DNA of 64,000 nucleotides from Salinarimonas sp046292825 (GTDB lineage: Bacteria > Pseudomonadota > Alphaproteobacteria > Rhizobiales > Beijerinckiaceae), in the NCBI RefSeq assembly GCF_046292825.1, contig NZ_JBKBQG010000011.1, positions 1 through 64,000 on the forward strand, read 5' to 3'. Of the stretch, positions 1 through 8,119 are shown one piece after another (position 1 is the stretch's first letter; every line of letters starts with the position of its first letter). Below the pieces are notes generated by a model that ran no database searches, had not been told where the DNA came from, and saw nothing but the letters and a program-made list of their open reading frames with translations. The position numbers and the translations under genes were made by a program.

Positions 1-326
1 CCCTCCCCTACGGGGAGGGATTCGCGCCCATCCCTCCCCGTAGGGGAGGGTGGACGGGCGCGCGCAGCGAGCCCGGCCGGGTGGGGCCCGGGTGGTGGAT
101 AGACTGCAGGCGTCGGGCCCCACCCGACCTCCGTCGCTTCGCTCCGGAGGCCACCCTCCCCTACGGGGAGGGATTCGCGCCCATCCCTCCCCGCAGGGGA
201 GGGTGGACGGGCGCGCGCAGCGAGCCCGGCCGGGTGGGGCCCGGATGGTGGATAGACTGCAGGCGTCGGGCCCCACCCGACCTCCGTCGCTTCGCTCCGG
301 AGGCCACCCTCCCCTACAGGGAGGGA
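1..326. repeat. Tandem pair of 143-bp palindromic intergenic elements, locus A
   Basis: Two near-identical units lie at about 31-173 and 184-326, and the tail of a third unit occupies bases 1-20. Each unit begins with TCCCTCCCC-TAGGGGAGGG, ends with the matching CCACCCTCCCCTA-GGGGAGGGA, and carries an inner inverted pair (GGGTGGGGCCCG / CGGGCCCCACCC). The whole unit can therefore fold into a long hairpin. The same element occurs as tandem pairs at 20794-21091 and 52771-53071. No gene is supported in this stretch. It lies downstream of the minus-strand adenosyltransferase gene and could end its transcript, but that is inference. Confidence 0.85.
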
Positions 327-332
327 TCTCCC

Positions 333-911
333 TCAGCGCGTCTTGCCAGGCACCCAGAGCACGTCGGCGCGGCCGTCGTCGTTGGCGATGCGGGCGGCGA
401 CGAAGAGGAAATCGGAGAGGCGGTTGAGATATTTCACCGCATTCTCCGAGACGCGCTCCTCGGGCCTGCCCGCGAGCGCGACCGCGAGCCGCTCGGCGCG
501 GCGGCAGACGGTGCGGGCGAGGTGGAGGGCGGCGGCGGCGGGCGATCCGCCGGGCAGCACGAAGGAGCGCAGGGGCTCGAGCCGCTCGTTGAGCGTGTCG
601 ATCTCGGCCTCGAGGCGCGCGACCTGAGATTCGATCACGCGCAGGGGCTCGTAGGGCAGTGGCTCGCCGGTGTCGGGGGTCGCGAGATCGGCGCCGAGGT
701 CGAACAGGTCGTTCTGGATGCGCGCGAGCATGCCGTCGAGCACGGGATCGGCGCCCGTGTGCAGGCGCGCCATGCCGATGGTCGCATTGGTCTCGTCGAC
801 CGTCCCGTAGGTCTCGATGCGCAGGTCGTTCTTCGGCCGCCGTTCGCCCGAGGCGAGCGCCGTCGTCCCCTTGTCGCCGGTGCGGGTGTAGATGCGGTTC
901 AGGACGACCAT
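333..911 (-). CDS. pduO: PduO-type ATP:cob(I)alamin adenosyltransferase
   Basis: A 192-residue protein that should transfer the 5'-deoxyadenosyl group of ATP to cob(I)alamin (or cob(I)yrinic acid diamide) to give the coenzyme B12 form. The N-terminus has the family ATP-binding signature RIYTRTGDKGTT (residues 6-17), followed by GTVDETNA (36-43). The C-terminal part carries RRAERL and the conserved NRLSDFLFVAAR near residues 162-173. Length is normal for the PduO/MMAB family, which is distinct from the CobA/BtuR family. The ATG is preceded by GAGGAG at good spacing. It is the last gene of a minus-strand run with the PagL-like and HIG1 genes. Its substrate form, corrinoid salvage or de novo synthesis, cannot be told from sequence. 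Confidence 0.93.
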   Translation of the reverse strand: MVVLNRIYTRTGDKGTTALASGERRPKNDLRIETYGTVDETNATIGMARLHTGADPVLDGMLARIQNDLFDLGADLATPDTGEPLPYEPLRVIESQVARLEAEIDTLNERLEPLRSFVLPGGSPAAAALHLARTVCRRAERLAVALAGRPEERVSENAVKYLNRLSDFLFVAARIANDDGRADVLWVPGKTR

Positions 912-993
912 GCGGCGCTCCTCGGTTGATCGGGCGAGCGGGAGATAGGCCGTAGCCGTGCCGAGAAAAGACCCGCTCGCGAAACAGCCCGGC

Positions 994-1611
994 TCAGAAG
1001 GAATAGCCGAGGCGCGCGCCGAAATTCGTCATGCTCGAGCGCTCGGCGCAGACGCCGGAATTGCTCAGATGCTCCACGCTGGCGACGAAGCTCCAGCTCT
1101 CGTTGAGGCGATAGCCGATCGCGGCGGCCTCGCGCAGGCTCGGCGCGCAGCCCGCGGGCACGCCGCGGCGCACCGTGTCGGGGGCGAAGGCGGAGGCGCG
1201 GGTCTGCTGGAGAGCGCCGCCGATCGAGGCCTCGACGAAGATCGCCGGCGTCAGATCGAGCGTCCAGGTCAGGCCGGCGAAGGCGTAGTTGATGCCGCCC
1301 GACAGGTTGAGCGCGCCGCCGAGATGGGGGCGGGGGACGAAATAGCTCGCGAACAGCTCCTGCGTCGTGATCGGGCGGGCGAAGAGCACCTCGCCCTGGA
1401 CGGCGACGGCGTCCCAGCTGTTCTCGGCGAAGGGGGAGACGGAGAAGACGCCGAAGCGCGCCTCCGACAGGAAGCCGCCCCGCAGACCCACGGGGATCGG
1501 AGGCTTCTCGCCCTCGAAGCCGGTGCGCGCGAACGGAGCGTCGACCGCCTGGGCGGCGCCGTGGCCGGCCAGCAGGATCAAGGCGGAAGCGACGACCTGC
1601 GCAACGCGCAT
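994..1611 (-). CDS. PagL-like lipid A deacylase (acyloxyacyl hydrolase family), outer membrane
   Basis: A 205-residue protein with a clear signal peptide (cleavage probably after AQA, residue 22) and alternating aromatic beta-strand segments. It ends in aromatic Phe (GYSF), as expected of a small outer-membrane barrel. The motif H181-L-S183-N184 matches the PagL catalytic His-x-Ser-Asn, and a conserved Asn-Phe-Gly stretch follows. PagL enzymes remove the 3-O acyl chain of lipid A at the cell surface. I placed the start at 1611 because GAGGAG lies 9 nt upstream and the signal peptide starts there; an upstream ATG at 1731 would bury the signal. Two cysteines (near 155 and 188) are unusual for PagL and could pair. 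Activity on this organism's lipid A is untested. Confidence 0.75.
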   Translation of the reverse strand: MRVAQVVASALILLAGHGAAQAVDAPFARTGFEGEKPPIPVGLRGGFLSEARFGVFSVSPFAENSWDAVAVQGEVLFARPITTQELFASYFVPRPHLGGALNLSGGINYAFAGLTWTLDLTPAIFVEASIGGALQQTRASAFAPDTVRRGVPAGCAPSLREAAAIGYRLNESWSFVASVEHLSNSGVCAERSSMTNFGARLGYSF

Positions 1612-1753
1612 CGTGGTGAACTCCTCGTTAACGTTTCCTAGCGCCAACGCCGGCAAAAGGGAAGCAGCGTGGCGGTTTTCTTCACACTTTGCTGCCGCGC
1701 AGCCCGAAGGACTCCCGAAATGTGGCGACAATCCGGCAAAAGCGGAGCGGCCG

Positions 1754-1945
1754 TCAGACGGCCCTCCACCAGATGACGCCCATGATCACCACGATGGCGA
1801 GGAACTGGAGCAGGACGCGCCAGCGCATGAGGCGCTGCGACGTGTTGGCGCTGCCGCCCCGAACCATGTTCAAGAGGCCGAGCAGCAGCACCACGCCGAC
1901 CGCGATCACCGCGATCGGCACGAGCAGCGAGACGAAGCCGTCCAT
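1754..1945 (-). CDS. HIG1-domain twin-transmembrane protein
   Basis: A 63-residue protein with two hydrophobic helices (about 5-25 and 43-60) joined by a short loop containing GGSANTSQRLMRWRV. This loop is the core of the HIG1 (hypoxia-induced gene 1) domain, found as short inner-membrane proteins in alphaproteobacteria. Mitochondrial relatives associate with respiratory complexes; the bacterial role is not settled. The ATG has AAGGAG upstream. It is the first gene of a minus-strand run leading to the PagL-like and adenosyltransferase genes. As I recall, a HIG1 gene commonly sits directly before the adenosyltransferase in Hyphomicrobiales, so the PagL-like gene looks inserted between the two. 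Confidence 0.85.
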   Translation of the reverse strand: MDGFVSLLVPIAVIAVGVVLLLGLLNMVRGGSANTSQRLMRWRVLLQFLAIVVIMGVIWWRAV

Positions 1946-2037
1946 CGATTCGTTCTCCTTTCAAGCCTTTTCGTTCGGCATGGAGAACGGCTCCTTGCCG
2001 TGAAGGCGGGCATTGCACCGGCGGCGCGGCGGCTCGC

Positions 2038-3303
2038 TCAGGCATCCGGCAGCGCGCGCGGTGCCGGATCGACCGTCGCGGTGGTGCCGCCGCGCACCTC
2101 GAGCACGGCGAGGCCGCGATCGTTGAGGCCGTCGGCCCGGAAGCGGAAGACGCCGTCGACGCCCGCGAATCCCGAGCGATTCGTGAGAACGGCCTCGGCG
2201 AATCGCTGCGTGCCCTGCGTCCGGTTCAGCGCGGCCGCGAGCGAGATCGCGTCGTAGGCGAGCGATGCGATGCGGATCGGGCTCTCGTTGAAGGCGGCCT
2301 GATAACGCTGGGCGAAGGAGGCGAAGCCGGCCTGCTCGGGCGCCGCGAACCAGCCGCCCTGGAGCGCCGGCAGAGCGAGCGCCGTGGGCTCGTTCCAGAT
2401 GCCGGTGCCGAGCGGGCGCACGCGCGCGGGATCGAAGCCCGCCGCCTGCAGCGCCGCCGACAGCGCCGCGAGCCCGTCGGGCGTCTCCGGCATGAACAGG
2501 GCGTCCGCCTGCGGCGCGGCGCCGGTGATCACGGGCTGCAGGCGCGCGACCGCCGCCTGCGGCTGGCCCGCCGCGTAGCGCTCGATCTGGACGACGCGGA
2601 TGCCCCGCTGCGCCGCCGCCTGCCGGAACTGCGCCTCGACCACGTTGCCGTAGGTCGTCTGCGGAATGAGCGCCGCGATCGACCGCCGCCCCTGGCGCGC
2701 GGCGTAGTCGATCACGCGGTCGACTTCCGGCTGCGGCAGGAAGCCGATGAGATAGACGCCGCGTTGGGCGACGCTCGCATCGGTCGAGAAGGCGATCACC
2801 GGCGTGCCCGAGGGCCGGGCGATCTCGCCCGCCGCCGCCACGGACGCCGCGAAGAGGGGGCCGACGACGAGCTCGGCGCCCTCCGCGATCGCGGCCGAGA
2901 CGGCCTGGCGCGCGCCGTCGGCCGTGCCGCGATCGTCGTAGAGGACGACGCGCAGATCGGGATCGCGGAACTCGCGCAGGGCCAACGTCGCGGCGTTGCG
3001 CAGGTCGCGCGCGGCCGCGCCGCCCTGGCCCTGCCCCGACAGGGGCAGGACGAGGGCGATCGACACGCTGCCCTCCGAGAGCGTCTCGCCCGTCGGCAGA
3101 GCCGGCCCCGCCGGTGCGCCGAAGGGCCCGCCCGCGCCGCCGCCGCCTCCGCCTCCCGCGAAGGGGGTCACGCAGGCGGCGAGTGCGAGGGCCGCCGCAC
3201 CGGCGACCGCCGCGCGCGCGATCCGCGCCGCACCGCTCCAGAGAGACCCGCATTCACCCCGCGTGCGCTCCGTCCTCGCGAAGTCTTCGTCCCGCGCGTG
3301 CAT
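2038..3303 (-). CDS. Penicillin-binding protein activator, periplasmic-binding-fold lipoprotein
   Basis: A 421-residue protein with an N-terminal hydrophobic segment ending in lipobox L41-A-A-C44, then a Gly/Pro linker, then a type I periplasmic-binding fold. Recognisable parts are ALVLPLSGQGQGGAAARD, LVVGPLFAASVAAAGE and PVIAFSTDASVAQRGVYLIG. In alphaproteobacteria this architecture is annotated as a penicillin-binding protein activator (LpoA-like), thought to stimulate peptidoglycan synthases from the outer membrane; it also resembles branched-chain amino-acid binding proteins. No permease genes adjoin it, which favours the activator role. The start at 3303 was chosen because it places the lipobox at a normal depth; longer upstream frames would run into rsmI. 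It diverges from rsmI across about 208 bp. Confidence 0.85.
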   Translation of the reverse strand: MHARDEDFARTERTRGECGSLWSGAARIARAAVAGAAALALAACVTPFAGGGGGGGAGGPFGAPAGPALPTGETLSEGSVSIALVLPLSGQGQGGAAARDLRNAATLALREFRDPDLRVVLYDDRGTADGARQAVSAAIAEGAELVVGPLFAASVAAAGEIARPSGTPVIAFSTDASVAQRGVYLIGFLPQPEVDRVIDYAARQGRRSIAALIPQTTYGNVVEAQFRQAAAQRGIRVVQIERYAAGQPQAAVARLQPVITGAAPQADALFMPETPDGLAALSAALQAAGFDPARVRPLGTGIWNEPTALALPALQGGWFAAPEQAGFASFAQRYQAAFNESPIRIASLAYDAISLAAALNRTQGTQRFAEAVLTNRSGFAGVDGVFRFRADGLNDRGLAVLEVRGGTTATVDPAPRALPDA

Positions 3304-3511
3304 ACGCCACCCTTTCCTCGATCCGCCTCCTCGGCCATTGTCCGGCCGAACCCGCCGCGCCGTGGTGACACGAGAGCGGCGTTTACGCAAACTCAACACT
3401 TTCGACGCGGCTCCTGGCAAGGGGGACCTGGGACAGGGGCCACCCGCGAGGAGCGGCGTCGCGCGGGCACCGGCGAGGTCGCGGGGCCGCGATCGCGAAG
3501 CGAGGACGCAC
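3304..3511. promoter_or_regulatory. Divergent intergenic region between PBP activator and rsmI
   Basis: About 208 bp separate two divergently transcribed genes, so promoters for both must lie here or in the flanking coding sequence. I see no strong -35/-10 pair on either strand and no operator-like palindrome. The assignment rests on gene orientation alone. Confidence 0.4.
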
Positions 3512-4489
3512 ATGGCGCAGGAACGTGGCAGCGGCAAGACCGGGGGCGCCAAGACCGGGGGGAGCAAGACCGGGGGCGGCGCGGGACGCGGCGAGCGCGG
3601 GCGATTCACCGCCTTCGGGCTCGCCGCCGAGGCCGAGCCGATCGCGGCGGGCTTCTACGTGGTCGCGACGCCGATCGGCAATCTGCGCGACATCACGCTG
3701 CGCGCGCTCTCGACGCTCGCCGCCGCCGATGCCGTCCTCGCCGAGGACACGCGCGTGACGAAGCACCTCCTCGCCCATTACGGCATCACGACGCCGCTCT
3801 ATTCCTATCACGAGCATTCGGGGGAGGGGGTGCGCGCGCGGCTGATCGAGCGCGTGCGCGAGGGCCAGGCGCTGGCGCTCGTCTCGGACGCGGGCACGCC
3901 GCTCGTGTCCGACCCCGGCTACAAGCTCGTCGAGGAGGCGATCGCGGCGGGGCTGCCGGTGACGCCGATTCCCGGCCCCTCCGCCATCCTCTCCGCCCTC
4001 GTCGTATCGGGTCTGCCCTCCGACCGCTTCTTCTTCGAGGGCTTCCTGCCAGCCAAAAGCGCCGCGCGCCGCACGCGCCTCTCCGCGCTCGCCGAGATCC
4101 CCGGCACGCTTCTCGTGTTCGAGGCGCCCCATCGCCTGCCGGAAATGCTCGCCGATGCCGCCGCCGTGCTCGGCGAACGCCCCGCCGTCGTGGCGCGCGA
4201 GCTCACCAAGATGTTCGAGACGGTGCGCCGCGGCAGCCTCGCGACGCTCGCCGCGGAATTCGCGGAGGAGGGCCCGCCCAAGGGCGAGATCGTCGTCCTG
4301 ATCGGCGAGGCCTCCGGCGAGACGCGCCGCGCCCGCGCCGAGAGCGATCTCGACGCCGCCCTCGTCGACGCGCTCGCCACCCATTCGGTCAAGGACGCCG
4401 CCGCCATCGTCGCCGCCCAGACCGGCTTGCCCAAGCGCGACGTCTACGCCCGGGCGCTCGAGCTGGGCAAGCGGGGAAGAGAGGGGTAG
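3512..4489 (+). CDS. rsmI: 16S rRNA (cytidine-1402-2'-O)-methyltransferase RsmI
   Basis: A 325-residue protein of the tetrapyrrole-methylase fold that uses SAM to methylate the 2'-hydroxyl of C1402 in 16S rRNA, at the ribosomal P site. Family motifs are ATPIGNLRDITLRAL (52-66), AEDTRVT (77-83), SDAGTPLVSDPGY (125-137) and PIPGPSAILSAL. The C-terminal part has the small RsmI helical domain ending DVYARALEL. The start ATG lies behind GAGGACGCAC. The first 30 residues are unusual: three exact 15-nt units encode KTGGA/KTGGS/KTGGG, giving a basic Gly-rich tail not typical of the family. In many Proteobacteria rsmI neighbours the LpoA-type gene, as here. The yraN partner often found next door is absent. 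Confidence 0.95.
   Translation: MAQERGSGKTGGAKTGGSKTGGGAGRGERGRFTAFGLAAEAEPIAAGFYVVATPIGNLRDITLRALSTLAAADAVLAEDTRVTKHLLAHYGITTPLYSYHEHSGEGVRARLIERVREGQALALVSDAGTPLVSDPGYKLVEEAIAAGLPVTPIPGPSAILSALVVSGLPSDRFFFEGFLPAKSAARRTRLSALAEIPGTLLVFEAPHRLPEMLADAAAVLGERPAVVARELTKMFETVRRGSLATLAAEFAEEGPPKGEIVVLIGEASGETRRARAESDLDAALVDALATHSVKDAAAIVAAQTGLPKRDVYARALELGKRGREG
3536..3580 (+). repeat. 15-nt minisatellite, three units, inside rsmI
   Basis: Three consecutive 15-base units (3536-3550, 3551-3565, 3566-3580), each starting AAGACCGGGGG, encode Lys-Thr-Gly-Gly-(Ala/Ser/Gly). The period is a multiple of three, so unit gain or loss would keep the frame. Confidence 0.9.
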
Positions 4490-4519
4490 GGGAGCGGCGG
4501 GAGAGGAGAGGGGGAACCC

Positions 4520-4741
4520 TCACCCCGTCAGCCGCGCGACGAGCTTGCGGATGGCGGGGGCGAGGAGGAGCAGGCAGGGGAAGGCGACCGCCCAGGCGAC
4601 GAGCCAGGCGGTGAGCCACATCCGCGCGAAATCGTCGACGAGCCCGACCGCTCGGAACGTCGCCACCGCCGAGACGATGAGCGACATGATCCCCGACAGG
4701 AGGAGGCTGAACAGGTAGGGGGCGGAGGCGGCGGGCAGCAT
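4520..4741 (-). CDS. DUF2798 small membrane protein
   Basis: A 73-residue protein with two predicted transmembrane helices, about 8-30 and 42-63. The pattern LFSLLLSGIMSLIVSAVATF followed by WLTAWLVAWAVAFP matches my memory of the DUF2798 family, whose function is unknown. The start at 4741 gives the usual family length and has GGAG about 11 nt upstream. It lies tail-to-tail with rsmI, 30 bp away, and diverges from the ThiE-like gene. No partner gene hints at a role. Confidence 0.75.
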   Translation of the reverse strand: MLPAASAPYLFSLLLSGIMSLIVSAVATFRAVGLVDDFARMWLTAWLVAWAVAFPCLLLLAPAIRKLVARLTG

Positions 4742-4853
4742 CGCGGGGGGCTCTCCGGAGGGGGCGCGGCGACGCCGACCTTGCGCGGGCGCTCGCGCGG
4801 CGGCAAGAGGGGATGCGAGAACGATCGCCACGCGCCCGAGCGAGAGAGCCACC

Positions 4854-5561
4854 GTGTCCCGAACCCTCGTCACCCTGATCACGCCCCCAGTCGCCGAGCC
4901 GGACGCCCTCGCGCCCCTCCTCGCCGCGGCGACGGAAGCGGGGGAGGTCGCCGCCGTGATCCTGCCGCTCGTGCCCGCCGACGAACGCACTCTGGTGCGG
5001 CGCGTGAAGGCGCTCGCGCCGATCGCGCAGGCGGGCAACGCGGCGCTCGTGATCGCGCTCGCGGGTCCGCCCCCGGCCGGGCTCGACCTCGCGACCGTCG
5101 CCACCCGCGGCGGCGCCGACGGCGTCCATGCGGCGAGCCTCGCGGAGGCGCGGGACTTGCGCGAGCGGCTCGGGACGGAGCGCATCGTCGGGATCGGCGC
5201 GCTGCGCACCCGCCACGACGCGATGAGCGCGGGCGAGATCGGCGTCGACTTTCTCCTGTTCGGCGAGCCGCGCGCGGACGGATCGCTCCCGCCGCTCGCC
5301 TCGGTGATCGAGCGCGCGGGCTGGTGGGCGGAGATCTTCGAGACGCCCTGCGTCGCCTTCGCGCCGTCCCTCGACGACGTCGAGACGCTGGCGCGCACGG
5401 GTGCGGAATTCGTCGGCCTCGGCGAGGCCGTGCTCGCGGCGCCGGACGGTCCGCGCGCGGCGATGGCGCGGGCGAGCGCGAGCCTCGAGCGGATCGCCGA
5501 GGAGCGCGCGGCGGCGGAGGCGCAGGCGCGGCGGGCGGCGAGCCCCGAGAGCGGGCGATGA
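4854..5561 (+). CDS. Divergent thiamine-phosphate-synthase-like (ThiE/TenI fold) protein
   Basis: A 235-residue TIM-barrel-type protein with the ThiE/TenI pattern GGADGVHAAS (about 88-97) and a late GAEFVGLGEAV. The pattern is weak: the N-terminal LREK/QxR motif that binds pyrimidine phosphate in true ThiE is not seen, and the VHLGQ.D element is replaced by VHAASLAEA. Alphaproteobacteria often carry such degenerate paralogues annotated as thiamine phosphate synthase, so enzymatic activity is doubtful. It starts with GTG. Its TGA overlaps the ATG of the Sel1 gene by 4 bp (ATGA), so translation is probably coupled. No other thiamine gene lies in the window. Confidence 0.7.
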   Translation: MSRTLVTLITPPVAEPDALAPLLAAATEAGEVAAVILPLVPADERTLVRRVKALAPIAQAGNAALVIALAGPPPAGLDLATVATRGGADGVHAASLAEARDLRERLGTERIVGIGALRTRHDAMSAGEIGVDFLLFGEPRADGSLPPLASVIERAGWWAEIFETPCVAFAPSLDDVETLARTGAEFVGLGEAVLAAPDGPRAAMARASASLERIAEERAAAEAQARRAASPESGR

Positions 5562-6667
5562 ACCGGCCTCCTCGCCGCCGCTCGGCGCTCTGCGCGTCGG
5601 CCGCGCTCGCGCTCGCGCTCGCGGCCCCCGCCGGCACGCTTCGCGCGCAGACGTCGGACGCGCCCGAGCCGCCCGCGATCGACGGCGCCACGCCCGCGCA
5701 GCCCTCCGACGCGACGCCGGGCACCGAGACGCTCGCGCCCGGCGATGCCGACGCGCCCGCCCTCGCGCCCTCGCGCGCGTTTCGCGACACGACGCTCGCC
5801 GCGCCCCCGCCGGTCGGCGCCGAGGTCGACCCGAACGCGGATCTGCCCTACGGCGCCTATCAGCGCGGCTATTACCTCACCGCGCTCCACCGCGCGATGC
5901 AGCGGCTGGAGGAGGTGCCCGATGACACGGCGGCGATGACGCTGATCGGCGAGCTCTACAAGGAGGGGCTCGGCGTCGTGCAGGACATTCCCCGCGCGCT
6001 CGACTGGTACCGGCTCGCGAGCGAGCGCGGCGACGCCAACGCCACCTTCGCGCTCGCCATGGCGGCGGTGGAGGGGCGCGGGCGCGAGCGCGACCTCGAC
6101 GAGGCGCGCCGGCTCCTCGAGCGCGCGGCCGAGGCGGGCCATCCGCGCGCGGCCTACAATTTGGCGCTGTTTCTCCTGGGCGATGGCGGGGGCGCGGCGC
6201 GGACGCGCGCGGCCGAGCTCCTCGAGGCCGCCGCCTTCGCCGAGATCCCCGCCGCCCAGCACGCCCTCGGCGTCCTCCTCGCGGAGGGCATCGACGGGAC
6301 GCCCGAGCCGATGCGCGCCGTCGCCTGGCTCTCGCGCGCCGCCCGCAACGGCGAGACGGATGCGATGGTCGAACTCGGGATCGCGCTGTTCAACGGCGAC
6401 GGGACGCGCCCCGACGAGGCGGCCGCCGCCGGGTGGTTCCGCCGCGCGGCCTTTCGCGGCCATCCGGTGGCCCAGAACCGCCTCGCGCGCCTCCTCGTCG
6501 CCGGCCGCGGCGTCGCGACCGATCTCGTCGAGGCCGCCTCCTGGCACATCCTCGCCGCCGCCCGCGGCGTCCCCGACGCCTGGCTCGACGAGCGCCTCGG
6601 CCGGCTCCCGGCCGAGGACGTCGCGCAGGCCGACGCCCTCGCCCGCGAGCGGGCAGCGTTCATGTGA
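5558..6667 (+). CDS. Sel1-repeat (tetratricopeptide-like) secreted protein
   Basis: A 369-residue protein with an N-terminal signal peptide (hydrophobic 8-26, probable cleavage near RAQ) and an acidic Ala/Pro-rich linker to about residue 90. A run of about six Sel1-type helical repeats follows. Each has the A..WY..A...G...A pattern, for example IPRALDWYRLASERGDANA, DEARRLLERAAEAGHPRAA and EAAAAGWFRRAAFRGHPVAQ. Sel1 proteins are scaffolds for protein contacts, often at the envelope; exopolysaccharide regulator ExoR is one alphaproteobacterial relative, but identity with ExoR is not shown. It overlaps the ThiE-like gene by ATGA, suggesting a two-gene operon. Confidence 0.85.
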   Translation: MNRPPRRRSALCASAALALALAAPAGTLRAQTSDAPEPPAIDGATPAQPSDATPGTETLAPGDADAPALAPSRAFRDTTLAAPPPVGAEVDPNADLPYGAYQRGYYLTALHRAMQRLEEVPDDTAAMTLIGELYKEGLGVVQDIPRALDWYRLASERGDANATFALAMAAVEGRGRERDLDEARRLLERAAEAGHPRAAYNLALFLLGDGGGAARTRAAELLEAAAFAEIPAAQHALGVLLAEGIDGTPEPMRAVAWLSRAARNGETDAMVELGIALFNGDGTRPDEAAAAGWFRRAAFRGHPVAQNRLARLLVAGRGVATDLVEAASWHILAAARGVPDAWLDERLGRLPAEDVAQADALARERAAFM

Positions 6668-6673
6668 GAAGTG

Positions 6674-8119
6674 TCACAACCCCTGCTGCGTCACGAACTT
6701 CGTCGTGACATAGGCCTCGAGCGCCTCCATGCCGCCCTCCGAGCCGTAGCCGGAATCCTTCATGCCGCCGAAGGGGGTCTCGGGGAGCGCGATGCCGTGG
6801 TGGTTGATCGACACCATGCCGGCCTCGATCCGCGAGGCCAGCGCCGAGGCGCGCTGGGCGGACTTCGTATAGGCGTAGGAGGCGAGGCCGTAGGGGAGGC
6901 GATTGGCTTCCGCGAAAGCCTCCTCGTCGTCCGAGAAGCGCTGGATCGCCGCGATCGGGCCGAAGGGCTCCTCGTTCATGATCCGCGCCGACATCGGCAC
7001 GTCGGTGAACACCGTCGGCTCGAAGAAATAGCCCTGGTTGCCGATGCGCTTGCCGCCGGTGCGCAGGCCCGCGCCCTTCTCGACCGCGTCGGCGACGAGC
7101 GCCTCCATCGCCTCGATGCGCCGCGAATGGGCGAGCGGACCCATCTTGACGCCGTCCTCCAAGCCGTTGCCGACCTTGAGGTTCTTCGAGATGTCGACGA
7201 AGCCGTCGACGAAGCGCTCGTAGATGCTGTCGTGGACGAGGAAGCGGGTGGGCGCGACGCAGACCTGGCCGGCATTGCGGTACTTGTTGGCCGAGAGCAC
7301 GGAGAGCGCCTTCTCGACGTCCGCATCCTCGAACACGATCGCCGGCGCGTGCCCGCCGAGCTCCATCGTGGCGCGCTTCATGTGCGCTCCGGCGAGCGCC
7401 GCGAGGTGCTTGCCGACGGCGGTGGAGCCGGTGAAGGAGATCTTCCGGATGACGGGATGGGGCACGAGATATTCGGAGATCTCGGAGGGCACGCCGAAGA
7501 CGAGCTGCAGCGCGTCGCCCGGCACGCCGGCATCGAGGAAGCAGCGCACCATCTCCGCGCAGGAGGCGGGCGTGTCCTCGGGGCCCTTCAGGACGATCGA
7601 GCAGCCGACCGACAGCGCGGCGGCGACCTTGCGGACCGCCTGGTTGATGGGGAAGTTCCACGGCGTGAAGGCCGCGACGGGGCCCACCGGCTCCTTCATC
7701 ACGATCTGCATCACGTCGCCCGCGCGCGGGGGAATGACGCGGCCGTAATTGCGCCGGCCCTCTTCCGCGAGCCAATCGCAGGTATCGGCGCCGCCGAGCG
7801 TCTCGACCCGCGCCTCGAAGAGGGGCTTGCCCTGCTCGATCGTCACGATCGTCGCGATGCGCTCGGAGCGCTCGCGCAGGAGATCGGCCGCCTTGCGCAG
7901 GATCTTGTAGCGGTCGAAGGCGCCGACCTTGCGCCAGGCGGCGAAACCGCGATCGGCGGCGGCGAGCGCCTCGTCGAGATCGGCGGTCGTCGCCTTGGGC
8001 AGATCGCCGATCGTCTCCGCGGTGGCCGGGTTCACGACCGGGATCGTGCCGCCGTCGGAGGCGCCGCGCCAGGTGCCGGCGATCTGGAGGGCGAGCTTCG
8101 GATAGGTCTTGTCGGTCAT
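6674..8119 (-). CDS. NAD-dependent aldehyde dehydrogenase, succinate-semialdehyde type
   Basis: A 481-residue member of the aldehyde dehydrogenase superfamily, which oxidises aldehydes to acids with NAD(P)+. Visible landmarks are the cofactor-fold stretch FTPWNFPINQAVRKVAAAL, the FTGSTAVGK loop, the general-base Glu in MELGGHAP and the nucleophilic Cys in NAGQVCVAPTR (near residue 286). The C-terminal ETPFGGMKDSGYGSEGG completes the set. The C-terminal pattern and length resemble NAD-dependent succinate-semialdehyde dehydrogenases (GabD/Sad type), but substrate cannot be fixed without context and no GABA aminotransferase is near. It diverges from the gamma-glutamyltransferase gene across 239 bp. 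The ATG follows AAGGACGAAGACGCG. Confidence 0.88.
   Translation of the reverse strand: MTDKTYPKLALQIAGTWRGASDGGTIPVVNPATAETIGDLPKATTADLDEALAAADRGFAAWRKVGAFDRYKILRKAADLLRERSERIATIVTIEQGKPLFEARVETLGGADTCDWLAEEGRRNYGRVIPPRAGDVMQIVMKEPVGPVAAFTPWNFPINQAVRKVAAALSVGCSIVLKGPEDTPASCAEMVRCFLDAGVPGDALQLVFGVPSEISEYLVPHPVIRKISFTGSTAVGKHLAALAGAHMKRATMELGGHAPAIVFEDADVEKALSVLSANKYRNAGQVCVAPTRFLVHDSIYERFVDGFVDISKNLKVGNGLEDGVKMGPLAHSRRIEAMEALVADAVEKGAGLRTGGKRIGNQGYFFEPTVFTDVPMSARIMNEEPFGPIAAIQRFSDDEEAFAEANRLPYGLASYAYTKSAQRASALASRIEAGMVSINHHGIALPETPFGGMKDSGYGSEGGMEALEAYVTTKFVTQQGL

Noticed and set aside
1..326. CRISPR array
   Set aside because: The repeats are about 143 bp, only two units, with nearly identical content throughout and no unique spacers or cas genes.
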